The notes under the pieces: model-generated
What the model was told of the DNA's origin: nothing
Seen by the model: only the letters and a program-made list of their open reading frames with translations
Databases searched by the model: none
In this document: piece by piece, positions 16,162 through 24,747 of the stretch
Layout: every line of letters starts with the position of its first letter
Numbering within the stretch: position 1 is the stretch's first letter
Program-made: the position numbers and the translations under genes
NCBI RefSeq assembly: GCF_023074055.1
Contig: NZ_JADPKR010000108.1
Location: 464,740-528,739, forward strand
Source: Bradyrhizobium sp. 141
Lineage (GTDB): Bacteria > Pseudomonadota > Alphaproteobacteria > Rhizobiales > Xanthobacteraceae
Direction: 5' to 3'
Length of the DNA: 64,000 nt

Positions 16162-17826
16162 TTACGCGCTGACTCCCACGCCCTCCGACACCGGCCGGAA
16201 GTTCGCAAAGTCCCAGTCGCGGCCCGGAGCGGCATCGAGCAGCGCCTTGGTGTAGGCCTCCTTCGGATGCGTCAGCACCTCGGCGGCGGGGCCTTGCTCG
16301 ACGACGCGGCCGTGCTGCATCACCACGACCTCGTCGCAGATTTGCGCGGCGACGCGCAAATCATGCGTGATGAACAGGATCGCGATGCCGAGACGCTTCT
16401 GGATCTCGTCGAAGAGTTCCAGCACCTGCGCCTGTACCGAGACGTCGAGCGCGGAGACCGCCTCGTCCGCGACCAGCACGTCGGGGTCGAGCGCGAGCGC
16501 GCGGGCAATGGCGATGCGCTGACGCTGGCCACCGGAAAACTGGTGCGGATAGCGCGACACCGCATCGGCCGGCAGGCCGACGAGCTCGAGCAGCTCGCGC
16601 GCCCGTTTCATCGCGTCAGTGTGCGCGACGCCGTAATTGATCGGGCCTTCGGCGATGCTCTCGCCGATGGTGACGCGCGGGTTGAGCGAGCGGTAGGGAT
16701 CCTGGAACACGATCTGGATCTTCTGCCGGTGCGGCTGCAGCAGCCGCCGCGAGATGTCGGCGATCTCGCGCCCGGCGAGACGCACGCCGCCGGAGGTCGG
16801 GTCGATCAGGCGCACGATGCAGCGTGCCACCGTCGACTTGCCCGAGCCGCTTTCGCCGACGATGCCGAGCGTACGGCCCTTGCGCAACGTCAGCGTCACC
16901 TTGTCGGCGGCGACGACCTCGCGGCCTTTGCCGAAGAACGCGCGCTCCTTGTAGACCTTGCTGAGGTCGTTGGCCTCCAGCACCACGGGCTCACGGCTTT
17001 CCTCGCGCGGCGGCCGCGGCACCAGGCTCGGCACCGAGGCAAGCAGGTTGCGGGTGTATTCCATGGTCGGGTTGCGCAGCACGGTATCGAGCGGACCGGT
17101 TTCGACCAGGCGGCCCTGCCGCATCACCGCGACGCGGTCGGCGATCTCGGCGACCACGCCCATGTCGTGGGTGATGAACAGCACAGCGGTGCCGTGATCG
17201 CGCTGGAGTTCGCGGATCAGGCTCAGGATCTGCTTCTGCGTGGTGACATCGAGCGCGGTGGTCGGCTCGTCGGCAATGAGGAGTTTCGGCTCCAGCACCA
17301 GCGCCATCGCGATCATGATGCGCTGGCGCTGGCCGCCGGAGAGGCGGTGCGGGTAGGAGGCGAAGATGCGTTCGACCTGGGGCAGGTGGACTTGCTCCAT
17401 CATGTCGAGGATGCGCTTCCTGCGCGCCCTGGCATCGAGCTTGGTGTGTGCACGCAGGACCTCGTCGATCTGGCGGCCGACCGGCACCACCGGATTGAGC
17501 GCGGTCATCGGCTCCTGGAAGATCATGGCCATCTGCGTCGCGCGCAATTGGCGCAGGCGGCGGTCGGTCGCGGTGAGCAGCTCTTCGCCGACCAGCTTGA
17601 CGCTGCCAGCGGTGGGAACCAGCGTGCCCTTCGGCAGGAGGCCCATCGTGGTGAGCGAGGTCACCGACTTGCCCGAGCCGCTTTCGCCGACGAGGCACAG
17701 CGTCTCGCGCTCACGGACCTGGATCGAGATGCCGTCGATGATCTTCGGTCCATTCGGCTTCTTGCCGACGGAGACGACGAGATTGTTGATGTCGAGGATG
17801 GTGTTGGTCATCGCTTTATCGCTCAT
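16162..17826 (-). CDS. Dipeptide/oligopeptide ABC transporter, fused double ATPase (DppD-DppF type)
   Basis: A 554-residue protein with two complete ABC ATPase units. The first has Walker A GESGSGKSVTSL and signature LSGGQRQRIMIAMAL; the second has GESGSGKSTVARCI and FSGGQRQRIAIARAL. Each has a Walker B ending in ADE. The fusion of the D and F subunits is common in rhizobia. The start at 17826 overlaps the permease stop (TGATG); the longer upstream frame is the permease region read in another frame. It powers peptide uptake together with the DppC- and DppB-like permeases and the divergent binding protein. Confidence 0.93.
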   Translation of the reverse strand: MSDKAMTNTILDINNLVVSVGKKPNGPKIIDGISIQVRERETLCLVGESGSGKSVTSLTTMGLLPKGTLVPTAGSVKLVGEELLTATDRRLRQLRATQMAMIFQEPMTALNPVVPVGRQIDEVLRAHTKLDARARRKRILDMMEQVHLPQVERIFASYPHRLSGGQRQRIMIAMALVLEPKLLIADEPTTALDVTTQKQILSLIRELQRDHGTAVLFITHDMGVVAEIADRVAVMRQGRLVETGPLDTVLRNPTMEYTRNLLASVPSLVPRPPREESREPVVLEANDLSKVYKERAFFGKGREVVAADKVTLTLRKGRTLGIVGESGSGKSTVARCIVRLIDPTSGGVRLAGREIADISRRLLQPHRQKIQIVFQDPYRSLNPRVTIGESIAEGPINYGVAHTDAMKRARELLELVGLPADAVSRYPHQFSGGQRQRIAIARALALDPDVLVADEAVSALDVSVQAQVLELFDEIQKRLGIAILFITHDLRVAAQICDEVVVMQHGRVVEQGPAAEVLTHPKEAYTKALLDAAPGRDWDFANFRPVSEGVGVSA

Positions 17827-18713
17827 CACTTGCCTTCCCGCTGCTTCATGCGGGGATCGAGAGCGTCGCGGGCGGCATCGCCGATCAAATTGATGCTGAG
17901 GATGGCGATCGAGAGCAGGAGGCCGGGCCAGAAGATCAGCGATGGCTTGATCTGGAAGTACTGGCGGCCCTCGGCCATGATGTTGCCCCAGGTCGGCGTT
18001 TCCGGCGAGATGCCGGCGCCGAGGAAGGAGAGGATGGCCTCGGTGAGGATCGCGCTGGCGCAGACATAGGTGCCCTGGACGATCAGCGGCGCGATCGTGT
18101 TCGGCATCAGATGCCGCCACATGATCTTCGGCAGGCTGGAACCCACCGAGATCGCCGCCTCGACGTAAGGCTCTTCGCGCGCCGACAGCACGACCGAGCG
18201 CACCAGGCGTGCCACGCGCGGAATCTCGGGAATGGTGATCGCGATCAGCACGGTCCAGAGGCTGGCACCGGACAGCGACACCACGGCGATCGCCAGCAGG
18301 ATGCTCGGCATCGCCATCAAGCCGTCCATGACCCGCATCAGCACAGCATCGACCAGCTTGAAGAAGCCGGAGACGAGGCCGATCGCGAGCCCGATGACGA
18401 TCGACAGGATCGCCGAGCCGATGCCGATCAGAAGCGAGATCCGACCGCCATAGAGGACGCGCGAAGCCAAGTCACGGCCATAGGCGTCGGTGCCGAGCAG
18501 GAATTGCGCGGACGACGGCTTCAGCCGCTGCGACGGCGCGAGCTGGATCGGATCATGCGGCGCGATCAGCGGCGCGAGGATCGAGATCAGCACGATCAGC
18601 GCGAGCAGGACCGTGGCCGTCGCGATGATCGGTGTCGAGGTGAGGAATCCGAAGCGCGGCCGCAGCGGCGACGTGATCGGAATAGAGGACTGGGGAAGGG
18701 TATCGACCGACAT
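17826..18713 (-). CDS. Dipeptide-type ABC transporter permease (DppC-like)
   Basis: A 295-residue inner membrane protein with an N-terminal transmembrane helix (ATVLLALIVLISILAPLIAP) followed by HDPIQLAPSQRLKPSS and LGTDAYGRDLASRVLYGGR, both DppC hallmarks. The later SVGSSLPKIMWRHLMPN carries the EAA loop that contacts the ATPase. About six helices are visible. It overlaps the ATPase gene by one base and lies 19 bases after the DppB-like gene. Confidence 0.92.
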   Translation of the reverse strand: MSVDTLPQSSIPITSPLRPRFGFLTSTPIIATATVLLALIVLISILAPLIAPHDPIQLAPSQRLKPSSAQFLLGTDAYGRDLASRVLYGGRISLLIGIGSAILSIVIGLAIGLVSGFFKLVDAVLMRVMDGLMAMPSILLAIAVVSLSGASLWTVLIAITIPEIPRVARLVRSVVLSAREEPYVEAAISVGSSLPKIMWRHLMPNTIAPLIVQGTYVCASAILTEAILSFLGAGISPETPTWGNIMAEGRQYFQIKPSLIFWPGLLLSIAILSINLIGDAARDALDPRMKQREGK

Positions 18714-18732
18714 GTTTGTCCTTGTCCTTGCC

Positions 18733-19674
18733 TCAGTACCGGATCCGGGGATCGAGCAGGGTGTAGGCGACGTCGATGAGAAGGTTGACGACGACGTAGA
18801 TCAGCGACGTCAGCAGGATCATCGCCTGGATCACCGGATAGTCGCGCGCCAGCACCGCATCCACGGTGAGACGGCCGATGCCGGGGATGTTGAACACGCT
18901 CTCGGTGACGACGACGCCCGAAATCAGAAGCGCGAAGCCGGTGCCGATCACGGTGATCACAGGCACAGCGGCGTTGCGCAGCGCGTGCCGCATCATCACG
19001 GCAACCTCGTTGATGCCCTTTGCGCGCGCCGTGCGGACGTAATCCTCACCGAGCACGTCGAGCATCGCCGCGCGCGTCATGCGCGCGATCAGTGCGATGT
19101 AGATGAAGGAGAGCGCGCAGGTCGGCAGGATGATCCGCTCGAAGAACGGCCCGAAGCCGTTAAAGATGCTGCGGAAGCCCTGCACCGGAACCCAGCGCAA
19201 TTCGATCGCGAAGATCTGGATCAGGATGTAGCCGACCACGAACACCGGGACCGAGAAGCCGAGCACGGAGAGGCCCATCACGAAACGGTCGATCCAGGTT
19301 CCGTGCTTCCACGCCGCGATCACGCCCAAGGGAACGGCGACGACGACGGCGAGGACGATGGTCGACAGCGCGATCGAGATCGACGGCTCGACGCGCTGGC
19401 CGATCATCTTCATGACAGGCAGATTGGAGATCAGCGACGTGCCGAGGTCGCCGTGCAGTAGCTTGTTCACCCAGGTGATGAACTGCACGATCAGCGGCTC
19501 GTTGAGGCCGAGCGAGGTGCGGATGCGCTCCAGCCGTTCGGGCGTGGCGTTGTCGCCGGCGAGAATCGCGGCGGGGTCGCCGGGGGTGAGGCGGAGCAGG
19601 AGGAAGACGAACAGCGCGACGACGCCCATCACGGGCACGGCGGCGAAGATTCGGCGAAGGAGATATCCGAGCAA
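18733..19674 (-). CDS. Dipeptide-type ABC transporter permease (DppB-like)
   Basis: A 313-residue inner membrane protein with the DppB N-terminus LGYLLRRIFAAVPVMG and the proline-rich LRLTPGDPAA stretch after the first helix. The EAA-type loop appears as ARAKGINEVAVMMRHALRN near residue 215. The start codon is TTG, with a weak GGA upstream; no better start fits the family opening. It is the first permease of the operon, 216 bp downstream of an M20 peptidase on the same strand. Confidence 0.9.
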   Translation of the reverse strand: MLGYLLRRIFAAVPVMGVVALFVFLLLRLTPGDPAAILAGDNATPERLERIRTSLGLNEPLIVQFITWVNKLLHGDLGTSLISNLPVMKMIGQRVEPSISIALSTIVLAVVVAVPLGVIAAWKHGTWIDRFVMGLSVLGFSVPVFVVGYILIQIFAIELRWVPVQGFRSIFNGFGPFFERIILPTCALSFIYIALIARMTRAAMLDVLGEDYVRTARAKGINEVAVMMRHALRNAAVPVITVIGTGFALLISGVVVTESVFNIPGIGRLTVDAVLARDYPVIQAMILLTSLIYVVVNLLIDVAYTLLDPRIRY

Positions 19675-19890
19675 GTTGGATCCGTCAGATTGGAGTTAAT
19701 CGGCGGCAGCGGTCATAGCCTGTTCTGCCACCAGCCTAACATTTCAGCAATTCCCGTGCCATCAGGGCCACAGGTTTTGCAGTGCGGCCACTCATTTGGG
19801 GCACCTCTTCGGACGAGGCCGAGCGGAGGGGCCCGCCGGACGAAATATGGCGGCCGGGCGCAAGGCGTTCTGCGCACCCGACCACACTGT

Positions 19891-21021
19891 TCACTCCAGC
19901 GTCGCCAGCAGCCCCGCCATCAGGCGGCCACGCTCGACCAGGCTCTCGACCTCGATATACTCTTCGAGCGTGTGACCGTTGCCGCCGCGCACGCCCAGGC
20001 CGTCGAGCGTCGGGATGCCCATCGCACCGGTGAAGTTGCCGTCGGAGCCGCCGCCGGAGCTCGCATGCGGCAGTTCGGTGCCGAGTGATTTGGCGATGCC
20101 GCGCGCCTTTTCGTACAGCGCCATCGTGCCGGCATCCGGCTCCCACACCGGACGCGTCACGCCGCGCGTCACCTTGAAGGCGACATCGTTGGTCGTGCCC
20201 GACAGCGCCAGCATCCGCTCGACGCCGCGGTCGAGATCGGCCTGCCGCTTGGCCATGGAGAGCGCTTCCCCGGTGGCGGTCGTGGCAACGCAATTGACCC
20301 ATTGCCCGCCATGCACGACGCCGACCGAGAAGGTGCAGTCCTCCGTCGTCATCGCGTCGATCGCGAGAATCTGCCGCGCCATCTCGCGGATCGCCGAGCG
20401 CCCCGCCGACAACGTCGCGCCGGCGTGGCTTGGCCGGCCGGTCGCCTCGAGATTGAAGCGTGCGATGGCGTAACGTCCGGTGGTGACGCCGTTGTCGGCA
20501 CGGCCGGGCTCGGGCACCAGCACATATTTGTTGCGCGCGGCCTCGGCCTCAATGATGTCGCGCGTCGAGGGTGTGCCGACTTCCTCGTCCGGCGTGAACA
20601 GCACGGTGATCGGCAGCGGCGTGGTGAAGGATGCGCGCGCCAGCTGCCGGATCGCTTCCAGCGAGAGGTAGTTGCCGCCCTTCATGTCGTAGATGCCGGG
20701 GCCATAGCACTTGTTGCCCTCGCGCCGCCATTTCAGCGTCTCGATGGTGCCGACCGGATGGACGGTATCCATGTGGCCGGCGATCAGGATGCCGGGTTCG
20801 CCTTGCTTTGGGTGCGGAAAGCGCGCGCGGATCACGCCGCCGAAGCCTTTCCGGCCGGCGATGCGCTCGATCGTCGCACCCATGATCGCCATATCCCGCG
20901 CTGCGATATCGAGCATGCGGTTCACGGCACCGGCGTCCCAGGTCGGGCTTTCGCATTCGACCCAGCCACGCAGACCCTGGAGCATTGCCTCGGAATCGAA
21001 AGGAAGATTGGCTGGATTCAT
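19891..21021 (-). CDS. M20 family peptidase, glutamate carboxypeptidase (CPG2) type
   Basis: A 376-residue M20A metallopeptidase. Metal and catalytic motifs are GHMDTVHPVG near residue 80, GPGIYDMKGGNYL near residue 109, FTPDEEVGTPSTRDI near residue 145 and GGGSDGNFTGAMGIPTLDG near the C-terminus. This pattern matches carboxypeptidase G2-like enzymes that remove a C-terminal glutamate or other residue. The ATG at 21021 (MNPANLPFDSEAM) was chosen; the 60 codons above it do not resemble the family. It heads the minus-strand locus and faces the divergent binding protein, so its likely role is hydrolysis of the imported peptides. Confidence 0.92.
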   Translation of the reverse strand: MNPANLPFDSEAMLQGLRGWVECESPTWDAGAVNRMLDIAARDMAIMGATIERIAGRKGFGGVIRARFPHPKQGEPGILIAGHMDTVHPVGTIETLKWRREGNKCYGPGIYDMKGGNYLSLEAIRQLARASFTTPLPITVLFTPDEEVGTPSTRDIIEAEAARNKYVLVPEPGRADNGVTTGRYAIARFNLEATGRPSHAGATLSAGRSAIREMARQILAIDAMTTEDCTFSVGVVHGGQWVNCVATTATGEALSMAKRQADLDRGVERMLALSGTTNDVAFKVTRGVTRPVWEPDAGTMALYEKARGIAKSLGTELPHASSGGGSDGNFTGAMGIPTLDGLGVRGGNGHTLEEYIEVESLVERGRLMAGLLATLE

Positions 21022-21288
21022 CTCAATGTCTCTCAAGCTTCGAAAGATGGAACGCGCATTGCATTGCCGCGCGGCAGGACGAGTGGAGAGTTGTAGAGCC
21101 AAACCGATCCTTGTGGAGCCCGTGCCCGCGCCGCCAGGGCTTGCAGCGAAACCGGATTGACGCGCTCGGCACTGTCTGCAAGTCTCGAAAGATAAAGGCA
21201 TTGCATGAGGTTAGTTCGCCCAAGGAACGAGCCGCATGCTTAACCAATAACCTGCCTTTGAACAGTTTCACGTCAGGAGAAACTTTTT

Positions 21289-22899
21289 ATGTTCCACTTC
21301 ATGCGCCGGAGGCCTCGCGCGCTTGCCTCCAAACTTGCGCTGTCTGTCATCGCGCTGTCGACAGCGCTCGCAACGCCCGTGCTCGCAGCGGGCAAGACCA
21401 TCACGGCGGTGATGCATTCCGATCTGCGCATCATCGATCCCATCTTCACCACGGCCTACATCACGCGCGACCATGGCTACATGGTCTACGACACGCTGGT
21501 GGCCCCCGATTCGACCTTCAAGATCCAGCCGCAGATGGCGGACTGGAAGATCTCCGACGACAAGCTCACCTACACCTTCACCCTGCGCGACGGGCTGAAA
21601 TGGCATGACGGCGCGCCGGTGACGGCGGAGGACTGCGTCGCTTCGTTGAAGCGCTGGGCCGCGGTCGACGGCATGGGTCAGAAGCTCATGGACTTCACCG
21701 CGAGCATCGAGGCGACCGACGCCAAGACCATCACGCTGAAGCTGAAGGAGCCCTACGGCCTCGTGCTCGACTCCATCGGCAAGCCGTCCTCGCGCGTCGC
21801 CTTCATGATGCCGAAGCGCCTCGCAGAGACGCCGGCGGACAAGCAGATCCCGGAGCAGATCGGCTCGGGTCCGTTCAAGTTCGTGGCGTCGGAATTCCAG
21901 CCCGGCGTGAAAGCGGTCTACGTCAAGAACACCGACTACGTGCCGCGCAAGGAGCCGGCGAGCTGGACCTCGGGCGGCAAGGTGGCGAAGGTCGACCGCG
22001 TCGAATGGATCACGATGCCGGACTCGCAGACCGCGGTGAACGCGCTGCAGTCGGGCGACATCGATTTCATGGAGAACCTGCCTTACGACATGCTGCCGGT
22101 GCTGGAGGCGAACAAGGAGATCACGCTCGAGGTCTCGAACAAGTTCGGTTTTCAGACGCTCGGTCGGATGAACTTCCTTTATCCGCCGTTCGACAACGTG
22201 AAGGTGCGGCGGGCTGCTCTTCTGGCCATGAACCAGAAGGACGTGCTCGACGCGCTGGTCGGCAATGCCAAATATCAGAAGATCTGTGGTGCGTTCTTCA
22301 TTTGCGATACGCCGTTCGCAACCGAGGCCGGCGCCGAGACTCTGGTGAAGGGCAATGGCATGGCGGAAGCCAAGAAAGCGCTCGCCGAGTCCGGCTATGA
22401 CGGCACCCCGGTCGTGGTCATGGCGCCGGGCGATGTCACGACCCTCAAGGCGCAACCGATCGTTGCGGCCCAGTTGCTGCGCGAGGCCGGTTTCAAGGTC
22501 GACCTGCAGGCGACCGATTGGCAGACGGTGGTGAGCCGTCGCGCCAGCCAGAAGCCGCCGAAGGAGGGCGGCTGGAACATGTTCTTCACCAACTGGGTCG
22601 CGGCCGACGTCTCCAACCCGATCGCCAATCTCTCGATCGGCGGCCAGGGCAAGAAGGGCGGCTGGTTCGGCTGGGCGGAAAGCGCCAAGATCGAGCAGCT
22701 CAAGGACGCCTTCGTCCGTGCCCCCTCGCTCGACGAGCAGAAGAAGATCGCCGCTGACATCCAGAAGGAAGCCTACGAGCAGGTGATCTATATCCCGCTC
22801 GGGCAGTATCTCCTGCCGAGCGGCTGGCGCAAATCGCTGACCGGCGTGCTCGACGGCCCGGCAACGCCACTGTTCTGGAACGTCGACAAGTCGGAGTAG
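21289..22899 (+). CDS. Dipeptide-type ABC transporter substrate-binding protein (DppA/OppA family, SBP family 5)
   Basis: A 536-residue secreted protein. The N-terminus has arginines (MRRRPRA), a hydrophobic core and an Ala-x-Ala cleavage region ending PVLAAG, a Sec signal peptide of about 34 residues. The mature part shows the family 5 features DSTFKIQPQMADWKIS and TFTLRDGLKWHDGAPVTAED. AGGAG lies 8 bases before the ATG. It is transcribed away from the M20 peptidase and permease genes and should deliver peptides to them. A clean rho-independent terminator follows at 22927. Confidence 0.93.
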   Translation: MFHFMRRRPRALASKLALSVIALSTALATPVLAAGKTITAVMHSDLRIIDPIFTTAYITRDHGYMVYDTLVAPDSTFKIQPQMADWKISDDKLTYTFTLRDGLKWHDGAPVTAEDCVASLKRWAAVDGMGQKLMDFTASIEATDAKTITLKLKEPYGLVLDSIGKPSSRVAFMMPKRLAETPADKQIPEQIGSGPFKFVASEFQPGVKAVYVKNTDYVPRKEPASWTSGGKVAKVDRVEWITMPDSQTAVNALQSGDIDFMENLPYDMLPVLEANKEITLEVSNKFGFQTLGRMNFLYPPFDNVKVRRAALLAMNQKDVLDALVGNAKYQKICGAFFICDTPFATEAGAETLVKGNGMAEAKKALAESGYDGTPVVVMAPGDVTTLKAQPIVAAQLLREAGFKVDLQATDWQTVVSRRASQKPPKEGGWNMFFTNWVAADVSNPIANLSIGGQGKKGGWFGWAESAKIEQLKDAFVRAPSLDEQKKIAADIQKEAYEQVIYIPLGQYLLPSGWRKSLTGVLDGPATPLFWNVDKSE

Positions 22900-22926
22900 G
22901 CGGGAACGCCTGGGTTTGAAAAAGCG

Positions 22927-22960
22927 AACGGCGCCGCAGGTCATCGCGGCGCCGTTTTCT
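22927..22960 (+). terminator. Rho-independent terminator after the binding-protein gene
   Basis: Perfect 11-bp arms AACGGCGCCGC (22927-22937) and GCGGCGCCGTT (22946-22956) enclose an 8-base loop and are followed by TTCT. It lies 27 bases after the stop of the substrate-binding protein. Confidence 0.88.
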
Positions 22961-22986
22961 ATGAAGCGATCCCTGGTCGATCTGGT

Positions 22987-23130
22987 CTAGCAGTTCCCGT
23001 CGCGCAGCTGCTCGAGCCCTTCACTTGCGAATGGCAGGCTCGTGTCCGGCCGCTCACCGGACGAACCTTGCCGTGAAGCTGGCCGTTCGATCTCCCATGC
23101 GGGCTGATCCGGTCTGTTCTCTTGTTCCAT
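22987..23130 (-). CDS. Small hypothetical protein, 47 residues
   Basis: A short frame on the minus strand starting MEQENRPDQPAWEIERPA and ending QLRDGNC. An AGAGGA ribosome binding site stands 8 bases before the ATG, an ideal spacing. It begins 53 bases after the stop of the Bcr/CflA exporter gene on the same strand and ends before the terminator of the opposing gene. The product is hydrophilic, without membrane segments or a recognised domain, and its last residue is a lone cysteine. It is supported by the ribosome binding site and position only. Confidence 0.45.
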   Translation of the reverse strand: MEQENRPDQPAWEIERPASRQGSSGERPDTSLPFASEGLEQLRDGNC

Positions 23131-23183
23131 TTGGCCAATCCTCTGAATTGCTGCAGTACAACATAGAGAGGAGCGGGAAGTTC

Positions 23184-24443
23184 CTAGCCGATCGAACGAT
23201 GATGCGGCTTGAACAGCCGTCCCTTCTCCACCACCAGCACGATTGCGAGCGCAGCGAGCGTCGACAGGAAGAAGCCGACGGAGAACGGCAGCAGTGTGCC
23301 GTCAAAGCTCTGTCCGATCGCCATGCCGACCACGATTCCGATCAGCGTCGTGATCGAGCCGTAGAGCGAGGAGGCGGTGCCGGCGATGTGGCCCTGCGGC
23401 TCCATGGCGAGCGCGGTGAAGTTAGCAACCATCATGCCAAACGAGAACATCATCAAGGCGGAGAGCACCATGAACAACGCGAGCGGCAACATGCCGAGGC
23501 TTTCCGTCAGCAGCATCACGGCGGCAACGGCCGTGTAGAGCGCCAGCGCCCCGTGCGAGATCACGCGCATGCCGAGCCGCCCGACCAGCCTCGCATTGAG
23601 GAAGCCGGCGATGGCTGTGCCGGCCGCAATCGCGGCGAAGGCGAGCGGGAAGTAATGGCCGAGGTGATAGATCCCGGTGAAAACCTGCTGGGCGCAGAAG
23701 ACATAGGCGAACAGCGCGCCGATGACGCTGCCGGCGGCCGTCGCATAGCCGATGGTCTGGCGATTGGTCACGGTCTGGCGGAACGCCGAGAGCACGTCGG
23801 CGGGCGCCAGCGACCGGCGCCCGGACTCCGGAAGGGTCTCAGGCAGCCGCAGCACACACCATGCGAGCGCGAGCAGGCCATACAGCATCAGCACCACGAA
23901 GATGCCGCGCCATGCCGTCACCAGCAGCACCGCCTGTCCGAACGAGGGGGCGATGACGGGTACCGCGATGAATACCATCATCGCGAGCGACATCACGCTC
24001 GCCATGCGGCGGCCGGCATAGCAGTCGCGCACGATCGAGGTCGCGATCACGCGCGTCGCCGAGGTGCCGAGCCCCTGCAGCGCGCGCGCCAGCAGCAGCG
24101 TCTCGAACGAGGGCGCTGCGACCGCCAGCACGCTCGCCACCGCATAGACCGCCATGCCGCCGAGCAGCACCGGCCGGCGGCCGAAGCGGTCCGACAGGGG
24201 GCCCATGACGAACTGGCCGGCGCCGAAGCCGATCAGGAAGGTCGACAGCACCAGCTGGAGATGGTTGGCGACGGGGATATTGAAGGCGGTGCCGATATTG
24301 GGCAGCGCCGGCAGCATCATGTCCATCGCGAGCGGATTCAGCGCCATGATGGACGCGATCACGATGACGAATTCTGGAAAACCCATGGGGCGGTGTCCGG
24401 AGGACACCCAGGAATCGGCATTGACGTCGGACAAGAAGCTCAC
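23184..24443 (-). CDS. MFS multidrug exporter, Bcr/CflA family
   Basis: A 12-helix major facilitator protein of about 400-419 residues. The first helix (FVIVIASIMALNPLAMDMML) with the buried MDMMLPALPNIG motif and the loop GPLSDRFGRRPVLLGG (motif A) mark the drug-resistance Bcr/CflA branch. Motif C-like VTAWRGIFVVLM is also present. The start is unsure: a GTG at 24443, a TTG at 24434 that has AGAGG at good spacing, or the ATG at 24386 (MGFPEFVIV). The family opening fits any of them. It faces the GT87 gene across a 304-bp gap. Confidence 0.9.
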   Translation of the reverse strand: MSFLSDVNADSWVSSGHRPMGFPEFVIVIASIMALNPLAMDMMLPALPNIGTAFNIPVANHLQLVLSTFLIGFGAGQFVMGPLSDRFGRRPVLLGGMAVYAVASVLAVAAPSFETLLLARALQGLGTSATRVIATSIVRDCYAGRRMASVMSLAMMVFIAVPVIAPSFGQAVLLVTAWRGIFVVLMLYGLLALAWCVLRLPETLPESGRRSLAPADVLSAFRQTVTNRQTIGYATAAGSVIGALFAYVFCAQQVFTGIYHLGHYFPLAFAAIAAGTAIAGFLNARLVGRLGMRVISHGALALYTAVAAVMLLTESLGMLPLALFMVLSALMMFSFGMMVANFTALAMEPQGHIAGTASSLYGSITTLIGIVVGMAIGQSFDGTLLPFSVGFFLSTLAALAIVLVVEKGRLFKPHHRSIG

Positions 24444-24747
24444 CTCTGAAATCGAGCGACTTTATCCATCTTCTATGCTGCGTTGCACAACCCTTGTTTC
24501 GGGATGGCTGGCAGGCGGCGCAGGCGCGGACAAGAATTGGTGAGGGAGCCAGCCCCGCTGGGCCGCCCGGAACGCGGTCTTGGGATGTGCCGGAAACCGC
24601 TGATTCACCATTCCTGCCTAAAGGTCGGCACCGGACGAGGCTCTTCGATCCCCCGGGATGAAACGGAAACCCATCCTGTCCACTGTGGCGGCTGCTTCCC
24701 GGCGCCAATGCGGCGCCTCATCGAACCAGGCCAAAAGGTATCCGTTT
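24444..24747. other. Intergenic region between the exporter and the first GT87 gene
   Basis: A 304-bp divergent gap. It must contain promoters in both directions, but I see no convincing conserved hexamers, palindromes or riboswitch. An open frame beginning ATG at 24658 runs in frame into the GT87 gene, but its first 30 codons look non-coding. Confidence 0.5.

Noticed and set aside
17827..18120. Longer N-terminus for the fused ABC ATPase
   Set aside because: The extra part is the permease gene read in another frame; the real start overlaps the permease stop at 17826.
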